Positions 1 to 5,531 of a DNA stretch of 7,263 nt are shown piece by piece. Made by a program: the position numbers and the translations under genes. The stretch is taken from NCBI GenBank assembly GCA_003176075.1, contig PSRN01000078.1, positions 1 to 7,263 of the forward strand. Reading direction: 5' to 3'. Positions within the stretch are counted from its first letter, which is position 1. Each line of letters begins with the position of its first letter. The notes below the pieces were generated by a model. The model was not told the DNA's origin and searched no databases. It saw nothing but the letters and a program-made list of their open reading frames with translations. Source of the stretch: Bdellovibrio sp. (GTDB lineage: Bacteria > Bdellovibrionota > Bdellovibrionia > Bdellovibrionales > Bdellovibrionaceae).

Positions 1-1093
1 CGGTGACTCCGCCCACCGTGCCGACAATTATGGGAGCGATCAATTCACCGATCAAGGAACGCCCCTCCCGCCGCCAACGGGTGATGGAGCGGTATTTGCC
101 ATTCTGCACCGAGTAGGCGTGAATGCCAGCCTCAACCGCCCGCCAGTCATTGCCGGTGGCGATCAAAATGGGATCGATGCCGTTGAGCACTCCCTTGTTG
201 TTGGTCGCGGCCCGGTAAGAATCCAGCTCGGCGAAAAGAGAAGCTTCTTCCAGCTTCTCAGCCAATTCCGGATCAATCCGAACCAGCTCCACCTGCGCAC
301 GCGTCAGTTTGGAGTCGACCAGGTTCGACAGAATACACATCGTCACGGTCTCGCCAGTGAGTTGTTCAATGGGTTCTTTGAGAAATTCACAGACCTGGTT
401 CATGATATTGGCGCCCATGGCGTCAATCGGATCCATATAGACGTGCACCACCGCCATCGACTGCAAATCGGGACGTAGGATTTCGCGCACCAACATGTCA
501 CGGACCCCGCCACCCCGACGGACAAGTCCAAACGCGACCTCCCGGTTGGCCAGCTCGACAAAGTGTTTTTTCCGACTTTCCACCAGACGGGCAAAATCCG
601 GAAAGGAACGCACCTTCGACAACTGAATCTGTCCGATGATATTTTGCCCGAGAGTTTCGGTGCTGATCTCGCCGTTTTCACGGACCCATTTGGCCGTCTT
701 CGACGCGGCGGCCACGATGGAGGTTTCCTCCACCGCCATCGGAATTACAAAATCCTGGCGATCGACGCGAAAATTGGTCGCCACGCCGATGGGTATTTGA
801 AAATAACCGATCACGTTTTCAATGAACTTCTCACCCAGGGAAAAATCATGAAGACCTCCCTCTTCAAGATAACGAACGTCATCCGAATTGAGAGCCCCCA
901 TCTTGACCAGGGTTTGCAGTCGCTCGCCGCGGGAGAGCTTCGAAAAACCTCGAAAATATTCCGACCAATCTGCACCAGTGCCGTCTGCGGAGGTGGTGGA
1001 GCCACCGACTTGGGTAGAGCCGGCCACGCTTTGCAGAGATCTATTTAACACAGCACCCACTCGTTTCGCTAACTCGTCTCGATCGACTTCCAT
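1..1093 (-). CDS. mvaA: Class II HMG-CoA reductase, 3' end outside window
   Basis: Reduces HMG-CoA to mevalonate (or the reverse) in the cytosol; beside an IPP isomerase the biosynthetic direction is likely. The 364 residues visible match the class II (Pseudomonas mevalonii-type) family along their length: ENVIGYFQIPIGVATNF at about 92-108, the catalytic Glu at 122 in PMAVEETS, the dinucleotide-binding DAMGAN at 224-229, the catalytic Lys 300 and Asp 307 in NNKGVLNGID, and ATGNDWRAVEAG at 312-323. The catalytic His and the C-terminal flap lie beyond the window edge. The ATG at 1093 is preceded by AAAAGG and lies inside the end of fni (25-bp overlap), so translation is probably coupled. The first ~40 residues are a Ser/Gly/Thr-rich extension absent from the P. 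mevalonii enzyme as I recall it; no alternative start occurs near the conserved domain, so I keep this one. Cofactor choice (NADH or NADPH) cannot be read from what is visible. Confidence 0.96.
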   Translation of the reverse strand, partial: MEVDRDELAKRVGAVLNRSLQSVAGSTQVGGSTTSADGTGADWSEYFRGFSKLSRGERLQTLVKMGALNSDDVRYLEEGGLHDFSLGEKFIENVIGYFQIPIGVATNFRVDRQDFVIPMAVEETSIVAAASKTAKWVRENGEISTETLGQNIIGQIQLSKVRSFPDFARLVESRKKHFVELANREVAFGLVRRGGGVRDMLVREILRPDLQSMAVVHVYMDPIDAMGANIMNQVCEFLKEPIEQLTGETVTMCILSNLVDSKLTRAQVELVRIDPELAEKLEEASLFAELDSYRAATNNKGVLNGIDPILIATGNDWRAVEAGIHAYSVQNGKYRSITRWRREGRSLIGELIAPIIVGTVGGVT

Positions 1094-2163
1094 CGCCAAA
1101 CCTTTTGCTGTTTCCAGTTCCTATAATGATTCTGTCCCGTACAAAAAAGCGCAAGCCTTAATTCAAATTCAAAACGCGACATGAGATGATCAAGCTGTTC
1201 CTCGCCCTGCAGTGCCGCTGCCAAAAGAGGTTGCGCGATCCCCACGCGGTCCGCGCCCAGGGATAAAACTTTGGCGGCATCAAGGCCATGACGAATGCCT
1301 CCGGACGCCCAGACATCAAAGTCGCCACCCACCTCTTTCGCCCACAAAATAGACTGAACCGTGGGAATTCCCCAGTCCGCGAAATTTTTCGCGGATTCAT
1401 GGAGGAGGTGGCCGGCAGGATTGCGGTACCCCTCCACCCGTCCCCAATGGGTTCCTCCGAGGCCTGCCACATCCACCGCCGCCACGCCACTGGTCTTGAG
1501 TCGCTCCATGGTCTGGCGTGAAAAACCACAGCCGGTTTCTTTCACCACGACGGGAATGGACAAAGCCCGGGCCACCCGCTCCAGCGCGCTGTAGGACCCC
1601 TTGTAGTTGGGATTTCCTTCGGCTTGCAGACCTTCCTGCAAAGGGTTGCAGTGAACAAAAAAGGCGTCCGCTTCAAGATGATCTACGAGGCGCTGAATGT
1701 CCTCCAAGCGGGCCCTGATCAATTCGGCCATCCCCAAGTTTCCAAGCAAGATGGCGGCGGGACACTCGCGGCGAAGATCCCGCCACTCTTTCGCCGCCGC
1801 CGGATCCGTGAGCTCACGCCTTTGCGAGCCCACCCCCATGGGCCAGCCCCGCCGGCTGGCGGCGCGAACCAAAATGGAATTGATTTTGGGTGCCTCGGGA
1901 TGTCCGGCGGTCATTGAGGAGACATAAAAAGGAACTGGAGATCGGCGACCAAAGAAGGTCGAACTCAGGTCGACTTCGGAAAAGTCCAAATCAGGAATCG
2001 CCTCATGCAGCAAACAGATCTCATCAAGACCAGAAGCCGCACGGGTCTGCACCGCCTCAGAAAGCGCGATGCGAATGTGGTCTTGTTTCCTCGCCTCAAA
2101 TTGAGAATTGAAATCAGACACGTGCTGCCCGTCTTCCCGTTTGACCTTGAATACTCCCCTCAT
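1069..2163 (-). CDS. fni: Type 2 isopentenyl-diphosphate delta-isomerase (FMN-dependent)
   Basis: Interconverts isopentenyl diphosphate and dimethylallyl diphosphate using reduced FMN and Mg2+; cytosolic TIM-barrel enzyme, unrelated to the Nudix type 1 isomerase. Of 364 residues, the family signatures are visible in order: RKQDHI (25-30), SSMTAG (82-87), VGSQR (111-115), HCNPLQE (171-177, with the Gln and the metal-binding Glu), VVVKET (206-210), AGLGGTHW (233-240) and the C-terminal FMN phosphate-binding stretch SGGIRHG...GADRVGIA (287-310). The start is uncertain. ATG 2163 is 19 bp downstream of the rplT stop but has no strong ribosome site. An in-frame GTG at 2121 would give MSDFNSQFEARKQDHI, closer to the usual family N-terminus, also with a weak site. 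It overlaps mvaA by 25 bp and is probably cotranscribed with rpmI and rplT. Confidence 0.95.
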   Translation of the reverse strand: MRGVFKVKREDGQHVSDFNSQFEARKQDHIRIALSEAVQTRAASGLDEICLLHEAIPDLDFSEVDLSSTFFGRRSPVPFYVSSMTAGHPEAPKINSILVRAASRRGWPMGVGSQRRELTDPAAAKEWRDLRRECPAAILLGNLGMAELIRARLEDIQRLVDHLEADAFFVHCNPLQEGLQAEGNPNYKGSYSALERVARALSIPVVVKETGCGFSRQTMERLKTSGVAAVDVAGLGGTHWGRVEGYRNPAGHLLHESAKNFADWGIPTVQSILWAKEVGGDFDVWASGGIRHGLDAAKVLSLGADRVGIAQPLLAAALQGEEQLDHLMSRFEFELRLALFCTGQNHYRNWKQQKVWRWKSIETS

Positions 2164-2182
2164 CCAAATCCATGCAATTCAA

Positions 2183-2527
2183 TTAGGCGATGGCGTGTTT
2201 ACAAAGTGCTGTAAATGCAGGGGCATCCACGACGGCCATGTCCGCCAAAACTTTTCTATTGAGTTGGATTCCCACCTTGGCGAGCCCTCCCAACAATCGG
2301 GAATAAGTTGTCCCGTTGAGGCGGGCGGCGGCATTGATTCGCTGATTCCATAGGGCCCGAAACTCCCGCTTCTTCATTCGACGATGTCGATACGCATAGG
2401 CTAAAGCCCGATCGTTTTTTTCCACCGCATGAGTGTAGCATCGCGAATTGGCCGAATAAGACCCACTGGCCCTTTTGAGAACCTTTTTGTGACGACGACG
2501 GTTGGTGAACCCACCTTTAACTCTCAT
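2183..2527 (-). CDS. rplT: 50S ribosomal protein L20
   Basis: Binds 23S rRNA and is essential early in large-subunit assembly. The 114-residue product is the normal size and shows the L20 pattern: RVKGGFTNRRRHKKVLK at the basic N-terminus, YAYRHRRMKKREFRALW, RINAAARLNGTTYSRLL and the C-terminal KILADxAV-type stretch RKVLADMAV. The ATG at 2527 follows CAGGAG with a good spacing. That ribosome site, the ATG and the first five codons are the last unit of a three-copy 35-bp tandem repeat, so two identical upstream initiation sites precede the real one. In E. coli and Bacillus, L20 represses its own operon by binding the mRNA; whether this leader does the same is unknown. infC, usually just upstream of rpmI-rplT, is about 3 kb away here. 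Confidence 0.98.
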   Translation of the reverse strand: MRVKGGFTNRRRHKKVLKRASGSYSANSRCYTHAVEKNDRALAYAYRHRRMKKREFRALWNQRINAAARLNGTTYSRLLGGLAKVGIQLNRKVLADMAVVDAPAFTALCKHAIA

Positions 2528-2562
2528 AGTAGACTCCTGAAAATCCGACCTTTAACTCTCAT
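2524..2562 (-). promoter_or_regulatory. Leader minicistron 2, 12 codons, overlapping rplT start
   Basis: Second repeat copy, encoding the same 12-residue peptide as minicistron 1; its TGA (2524-2526) overlaps the real rplT ATG (2525-2527) in an ATGA junction. A ribosome initiating here would finish exactly on the L20 start. The arrangement could raise local ribosome loading at rplT or compete with it. Confidence 0.4.
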
Positions 2563-2597
2563 AGTAGACTCCTGAAAATCCGACCTTTAACTCTCAT
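2559..2597 (-). promoter_or_regulatory. Leader minicistron 1, 12 codons (MRVKGRIFRSLL)
   Basis: Starts at the ATG of the farthest repeat copy, behind the same CAGGAG ribosome site as rplT, and reads MRVKGRIFRSLL before a TGA that overlaps the ATG of the next copy as ATGA. The first five residues equal those of L20. A start-stop overlap of this kind typically supports re-initiation. Translation is inferred from signal quality only. Confidence 0.4.
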
Positions 2598-2612
2598 GGT
2601 AGACTCCTGAAA

Positions 2613-2631
2613 ATCCGACCTTCACTCGGAT
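2613..2631 (-). promoter_or_regulatory. Leader hairpin upstream of the rplT repeat array
   Basis: On the minus strand ATCCGA, a 7-nt loop (GTGAAGG) and TCGGAT form a perfect 6-bp stem followed by TTTTCAGGAG. The 3' arm TCGGAT is part of the repeat unit and recurs at plus positions 2578-2583 and 2543-2548, so the single 5' arm could pair with any of three partners. The stem is short, and the four T's are too few for a convincing terminator. Confidence 0.4.
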
Positions 2632-2667
2632 GACAAAACTTAAATCTCGCGCATATTGGAAGCGGTC

Positions 2668-2868
2668 TTAAAAGCCGAGCTGACGCTTGACTTGCAGCAT
2701 ATTTGCTGGGCTCACGTAAACCATCTCACCCAGATGACGTTTGGTTTTTGAACTCATGTGGGAGTTCAGGTGGCGCAGTCGCGTCTGTTTGCGCTTGACT
2801 TTGCCGCTCTTCAGAAGCCCGAACCGCTTTTTGGCCCCAGAATGGGTCTTCATTTTGGTTTTTGCCAT
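2668..2868 (-). CDS. rpmI: 50S ribosomal protein L35
   Basis: Small basic large-subunit protein, 66 residues as usual for the family. It begins MAKTKMKTHSGAKKRF, has the typical TRLRHLNSHMSSKTKRHLG centre and ends VKRQLGF. The ATG at 2868 is chosen because GGAGGAAGG (plus positions 2875-2883) sits 6 nt upstream and because L35 proteins begin here; reading frame extends further upstream only from a TTG without support. It is followed after 140 bp by rplT, a longer gap than usual, filled by the tandem repeat and a small hairpin. It probably opens the rpmI-rplT-fni-mvaA transcript. Confidence 0.97.
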   Translation of the reverse strand: MAKTKMKTHSGAKKRFGLLKSGKVKRKQTRLRHLNSHMSSKTKRHLGEMVYVSPANMLQVKRQLGF

Positions 2869-2885
2869 GTCTTGCCTTCCTCCGG

Positions 2886-2914
2886 CAGGGCGTTTGCATG
2901 GAACAAGCACCCTG
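2886..2914 (-). promoter_or_regulatory. Hairpin in the rpmI leader, next to its ribosome site
   Basis: On the minus strand CAGGGTG pairs with CGCCCTG (7 bp with one G-U), then a C/A mismatch and TTG/CAA, closing on a 7-nt loop. The base of the stem is 2 nt upstream of the GGAGGAAGG ribosome site of rpmI. The position suits control of translation initiation, for example by L20 or by structure alone, but no specific resemblance to a known L20 operator was established. Confidence 0.45.
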
Positions 2915-2969
2915 AAGCACACGATCCGCAACTCTTTATGAGCCTCTGCCAGCTTTAATGGGGTCTCAA

Positions 2970-2997
2970 ATTAAATCGACAAACCTTCGTATTGCAA
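2970..2997 (-). promoter_or_regulatory. Candidate sigma70-type promoter for rpmI-rplT-fni-mvaA
   Basis: Minus-strand TTGCAA (2992-2997; 4 of 6 matches to TTGACA), a 16-bp spacer, then TTTAAT (2970-2975; 5 of 6 matches to TATAAT). Transcription would start near 2963, leaving a leader of about 95 nt before rpmI. This operon needs its own promoter because infC is separated from it by an oppositely oriented gene. Confidence 0.5.
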
Positions 2998-3029
2998 GGC
3001 TTTTTGTTGATTTGATCGGAGAATACCCC

Positions 3030-3061
3030 CTTCAATTCACAGATTTACCTGTGATTTGAAG
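3030..3061. other. 13-bp inverted repeat between the lipoprotein gene and rpmI
   Basis: CTTCAATTCACAG and CTGTGATTTGAAG flank a 6-nt loop (ATTTAC); 12 of 13 positions pair. It lies downstream of the lipoprotein stop and about 35 bp upstream of the candidate rpmI promoter. Neither strand has a T-run after the stem, so it is not a standard intrinsic terminator. It may be an RNA 3'-end stabiliser, a factor-dependent terminator or an operator. The remainder of 2869-3124 holds the rpmI promoter and leader and no further gene that I can see. Confidence 0.5.
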
Positions 3062-3124
3062 ATAACGACAATATTTAAGAGCCCCAAGGTGTCATCGCCC
3101 CTCAGTTTTGAAGGTCCTCAGTCT

Positions 3125-3493
3125 TCAATTGTCGTGTCGATTGATGACAAGTTGGATTTCTTTTGTAAGCAAATCGATTCGGCCTTTGGGGGTTCTGACG
3201 CGGTATTTTAGTTCCACCAAATGCGTTTGCCTGTCTTGCCCTCCCAAGAGCTTGTTCAATGTGGGCTCATTGAGCTCCAGCAACCAGACTGAACCGCTTG
3301 GACGGAGATCCAAAGAAAGATCCAACTCTTTAAAGATCAATTTTACGTCAGAAGCGTCCCTCACGAGAGCACTGTCAACGATCACCTTTGGATGCCATCT
3401 CGGTGGTTCCGTTTCAGCGGTAACGACAATGGGTTTACTCTGACAGGCGGACATCACCATAACGACGCCCATGGTGAGAATTATTTTTTTCAT
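3125..3493 (-). CDS. Small predicted lipoprotein, family not recognised
   Basis: The 122-residue product begins MKKIILTMG, a basic N-terminus followed by a hydrophobic stretch and a lipobox-like VMSAC with Cys 17 as the lipidation site. The +2 residue is Gln, not Asp, so outer-membrane sorting is expected. The mature part is about 105 residues with alternating hydrophobic/charged stretches near the end (LVELKYRVR, IDLLTKEIQLVINR) that suggest a small beta-rich fold. The ATG at 3493 is preceded by GGGGGAG at good spacing; the frame extends further upstream to an ATG at 3652, but that would bury the signal peptide and has no ribosome site. I do not recognise the family. It is the same strand as rpmI but separated from it by 256 bp with a hairpin, so it is probably its own unit. 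Confidence 0.8.
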   Translation of the reverse strand: MKKIILTMGVVMVMSACQSKPIVVTAETEPPRWHPKVIVDSALVRDASDVKLIFKELDLSLDLRPSGSVWLLELNEPTLNKLLGGQDRQTHLVELKYRVRTPKGRIDLLTKEIQLVINRHDN

Positions 3494-3615
3494 AAAGCTT
3501 CTCCCCCGCTTATTTTGGCCGTTTGTTCCAGCCGTTACTTCTAGTAACTCGACACAGTGATCTTGACGATCAAGGCAGAAACACTGCGAAGGCGCTGAAG
3601 GCACCGACTTGGCTG

Positions 3616-3705
3616 CGAAGTGCGAGTCCAGTCTGAAGCCCATGAAATCCATGGAATCTTATCATTAGAATTCTTGCTCGCGCTTCAGACTGGACTCGCG
3701 CTTCG
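3616..3705. repeat. 24-bp near-perfect inverted repeat with 42-bp loop
   Basis: Arm 1 (3616-3639) and arm 2 (3682-3705) are reverse complements at 23 of 24 positions; the exception (3621/3700) is a G-U wobble in plus-strand RNA. The core reads GCGAGTCCAGTCTGAAGC in arm 1. Arm 2 overlaps a 10-bp direct duplication, CTCGCGCTTC at 3677-3686 and again at 3695-3704. The loop contains a second palindrome, CCATG-AAATC-CATGG, and AGAATTCT. No obvious target-site duplication flanks it and no T-run follows, so it is neither clearly a transposon relic nor an intrinsic terminator. It resembles the intergenic palindromic units of the REP/BIME type in size and placement. Confidence 0.8.
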
Positions 3706-4107
3706 ATGTTTTGCTTCTACCTTAACCGTCAAAATCACTTTGTCAGAGCACCAGTTGAACAATTTCAAATTACGCCCAGAGCCACTTGTCCACGAGTAAA
3801 AAGGGTATAAAAACGGCGTAAAAATTTCGTAAAAGAACGACTTTTCTTTGAAGCTTCGCGATCTTCCAGCGGGTCGAATGCAATCCGCTTTGCTCCACCA
3901 GACTTGACCAAAATGAGACAGTTTCCCGCCATGCCCATTGAGATGCAATTCAAAAAATTGACTCGTCACTCGTCAAATGAGGTCGAAGTAAAAAATCTGT
4001 AAAAAAACCAACCGGCAATACCAAGGTTTATAGCCAAAGCAGAATTGGAAGTTTATTTCACAGGAAAGGGAGAACCGCTAATACCAACCCCGCACACTGA
4101 ATTTTTG

Positions 4108-4113
4108 GAGGAA
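4108..4113 (+). promoter_or_regulatory. Ribosome binding site deciding the beta-barrel gene start
   Basis: GGAGGA three nucleotides before ATG 4117. The upstream in-frame start at 4045 lacks a comparable site and would add 24 residues ahead of the signal peptide. Confidence 0.8.
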
Positions 4114-4116
4114 CCC

Positions 4117-5526
4117 ATGTTGATCCACTCATCATTTCGTCTTTTATTTCATCTTTTATTTCTTCTCATGTCTCTTGCATCACCGAAGTGTTTGGCGCAA
4201 GAAACCTCGTCTTCAAGCACGGCGCAAGCTCCTCCTTCTAAACCAGATGAGGCCGCGGTGCCCTTTGCTTTTGCCGATTTCTCCTGGGCTCCGGGAAACT
4301 ACGGTCCGAGCGAAAGCAAGATGGCCACCAAGTTTTTTACTCCTGAACTGCGATTGGATAACGTCTATCACTATGAATTCAGTAACCCTATCGACAACAC
4401 CATCTCTGGTTCGAGCGAGGTCTTTCGTCATCAAGAGTTTCAATCAACCCAAATCGGAGTGGGAGGAGACTTCAACGTCGATAACGTGGGTTTCCGATTT
4501 ATGACTCAGTTTGGCCTTTATTCCACCACGACGCCGAGAAACGATGCCAGCCCCTCACGGGGCCAATGGCAGTTGGACAACGCTTATCGCTACATTTCGG
4601 AGGCCTATGCCACTTATCATATCGACTCGATGAACGGCATTAACATTCAAACGGGAATTTTCATGTCGTACGTGGGACTGTGGAGCTATTACAACTTTGA
4701 CAACTGGACGTACCAACCCTCCTATGTTTCTTCCAACACGCCTTGGTTTTTCAACGGGATGAGGATTCAATTCTTTCCAAGCGACAAGTTGAAAATTGAG
4801 CCCTGGCTGATCAACGGTTGGCAGTCCTATGGGATGTTCAACAGTCAACCCGGATTGGGCCTGCAGATACTGTGGCGACCAACAGGTTCATTTTCCCTTC
4901 TCACCAATGAGTATTACGGCGCGGACACGCTTGGAAATCCTGACCGCAAGCGACTCCACAGTGATAACAGCATCATGGTCAAATATTATGACAACCCGGC
5001 CGCCACCCTTGGGAAGGCCGCCTTTTCGCTCACCGTCGATGCCGGTTGCGAACAGGGTGGTGACGTGAATTGCTCAGGTCAATATTTCGTGGGATTCATG
5101 GCTTACAATCGAATTTGGCTGGGCCACGATCATTATGGACTCACCATCGGCGGCGGCGCCATTCGCAATCCCGGCCGGTACCTCGTCCTCATGCCGCCCA
5201 TCAATGGAGCGACGGCGGCTTCAGGGGCCTCGAACGCGGATCCAGCGAACGGGCCTGTTTACAATTATTTTTCCGAAAATCCGGGGGATGATTTCCAGGC
5301 CTGGGATGTTCAACTGACGGGTGACTACATGCCGACTCGAAATTTGACTTTCCGTCTCGAATACAATCATCGCCAAGCGAATATTCCATATTTCTCAGGG
5401 CACGGGGGCGTAACTCCACCCAAAGGAAATGTGGGACTGCCTGGTTCACAAGCTCCGAACAATTGGGCGCCTGATCTCACCAACTCTGAAGATCGGGTCA
5501 GCGCGGCGATGATGATTCGACTGTGA
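4117..5526 (+). CDS. Outer-membrane beta-barrel protein, probably OmpL-like porin-2 type
   Basis: The 469-residue product has a classical signal peptide: MLIHSSFRLLF, a Leu-rich core, and a cleavage site after CLA at residue 27. A Ser/Pro/Ala-rich linker follows, then some 400 residues rich in aromatic, alternating strands (e.g. GMRIQFFPSDKLKIEPWLI, TNEYYGADTLGNPDRKR, DNSIMVKYYDN), ending AAMMIRL. The last residue is Leu rather than the more common Phe. This pattern resembles putative beta-barrel porin-2 (BBP2, OmpL-like) proteins; the assignment is by recollection of motifs, and the substrate is unknown. ATG 4117 is preferred over an in-frame upstream start at 4045 because GGAGGA lies 3 nt upstream and the signal peptide begins there. 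Two cysteines (CEQGGDVNC) could form a disulphide in a loop. Its stop is 5 bp from the convergent infC stop. Confidence 0.85.
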   Translation: MLIHSSFRLLFHLLFLLMSLASPKCLAQETSSSSTAQAPPSKPDEAAVPFAFADFSWAPGNYGPSESKMATKFFTPELRLDNVYHYEFSNPIDNTISGSSEVFRHQEFQSTQIGVGGDFNVDNVGFRFMTQFGLYSTTTPRNDASPSRGQWQLDNAYRYISEAYATYHIDSMNGINIQTGIFMSYVGLWSYYNFDNWTYQPSYVSSNTPWFFNGMRIQFFPSDKLKIEPWLINGWQSYGMFNSQPGLGLQILWRPTGSFSLLTNEYYGADTLGNPDRKRLHSDNSIMVKYYDNPAATLGKAAFSLTVDAGCEQGGDVNCSGQYFVGFMAYNRIWLGHDHYGLTIGGGAIRNPGRYLVLMPPINGATAASGASNADPANGPVYNYFSENPGDDFQAWDVQLTGDYMPTRNLTFRLEYNHRQANIPYFSGHGGVTPPKGNVGLPGSQAPNNWAPDLTNSEDRVSAAMMIRL

Positions 5527-5531
5527 CCGAT

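Larger units (their letters stand above)
2513..2622 (-). repeat. 35-bp tandem repeat (3 copies plus 5 bp) carrying the rplT initiation site
   Basis: Copies occupy 2513-2547, 2548-2582 and 2583-2617, followed by a 5-bp partial (ACCTT on the plus strand) to 2622. Copies are identical except one base before the ATG (CTACTATG in the two nearest rplT, CTACCATG in the farthest). On the minus strand each unit contains TCGGATTTTCAGGAG, then ATG AGA GTT AAA GGT, i.e. Shine-Dalgarno, start and the first five codons of L20. The array is bounded on both sides by AAGGT, which would let a single ancestral unit expand by slippage or short-homology recombination. The period is not a multiple of three, so the upstream starts are out of frame with rplT. 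Confidence 0.97.
3494..4116. other. Intergenic region between divergent lipoprotein and beta-barrel genes
   Basis: 623 bp without a convincing gene. It holds a 24-bp imperfect inverted repeat (3616-3705, listed separately), a small palindrome GTTACT-TCT-AGTAAC (3534-3548), a CTTGA-CGA-TCAAG stem (3562-3574) and a tandem CTCGTCA duplication (3962-3975). Both flanking genes should have promoters here. The plus strand has TATAAA at 3806-3811 and TTGACT at 3958-3963, but neither has a properly spaced partner, so I call no promoter. The right half (3706-4116) is A/T-richer, with several A-runs. Confidence 0.7.

Noticed and set aside
563..1048. 161-codon plus-strand open frame
   Set aside because: Lies opposite the conserved HMG-CoA reductase coding sequence; composition is an antisense shadow.
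2513..2622. CRISPR array as an explanation of the 35-bp repeats
   Set aside because: Units are directly abutting without spacers and contain the rplT start; no cas genes are present.
2982..3006. CCTT...AAGG followed by CTTTTT on the plus strand, possible terminator
   Set aside because: Only a 4-bp stem, and no plus-strand gene ends nearby; the segment is better explained as the rpmI promoter region.
3494..3652. Upstream extension of the lipoprotein gene to ATG 3652
   Set aside because: Would bury the signal peptide and lipobox inside the protein and runs through the inverted repeat; the ATG at 3493 has a good ribosome site.
3806..3811. TATAAA as a -10 for the beta-barrel gene
   Set aside because: No suitable -35 at 16-18 bp, and it would imply a leader of about 300 nt.
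3868..3893. AGCGG...CCGCT stem with GTCGAATGC resembling a tRNA T-arm
   Set aside because: No acceptor, D or anticodon stems around it; not a tRNA.
3765..3969. Minus-strand open frames in the intergenic region (62 and 94 codons)
   Set aside because: No ribosome site at any start, no recognisable motif, the frames overlap each other, and one runs into the palindromic repeat. Most likely non-coding.
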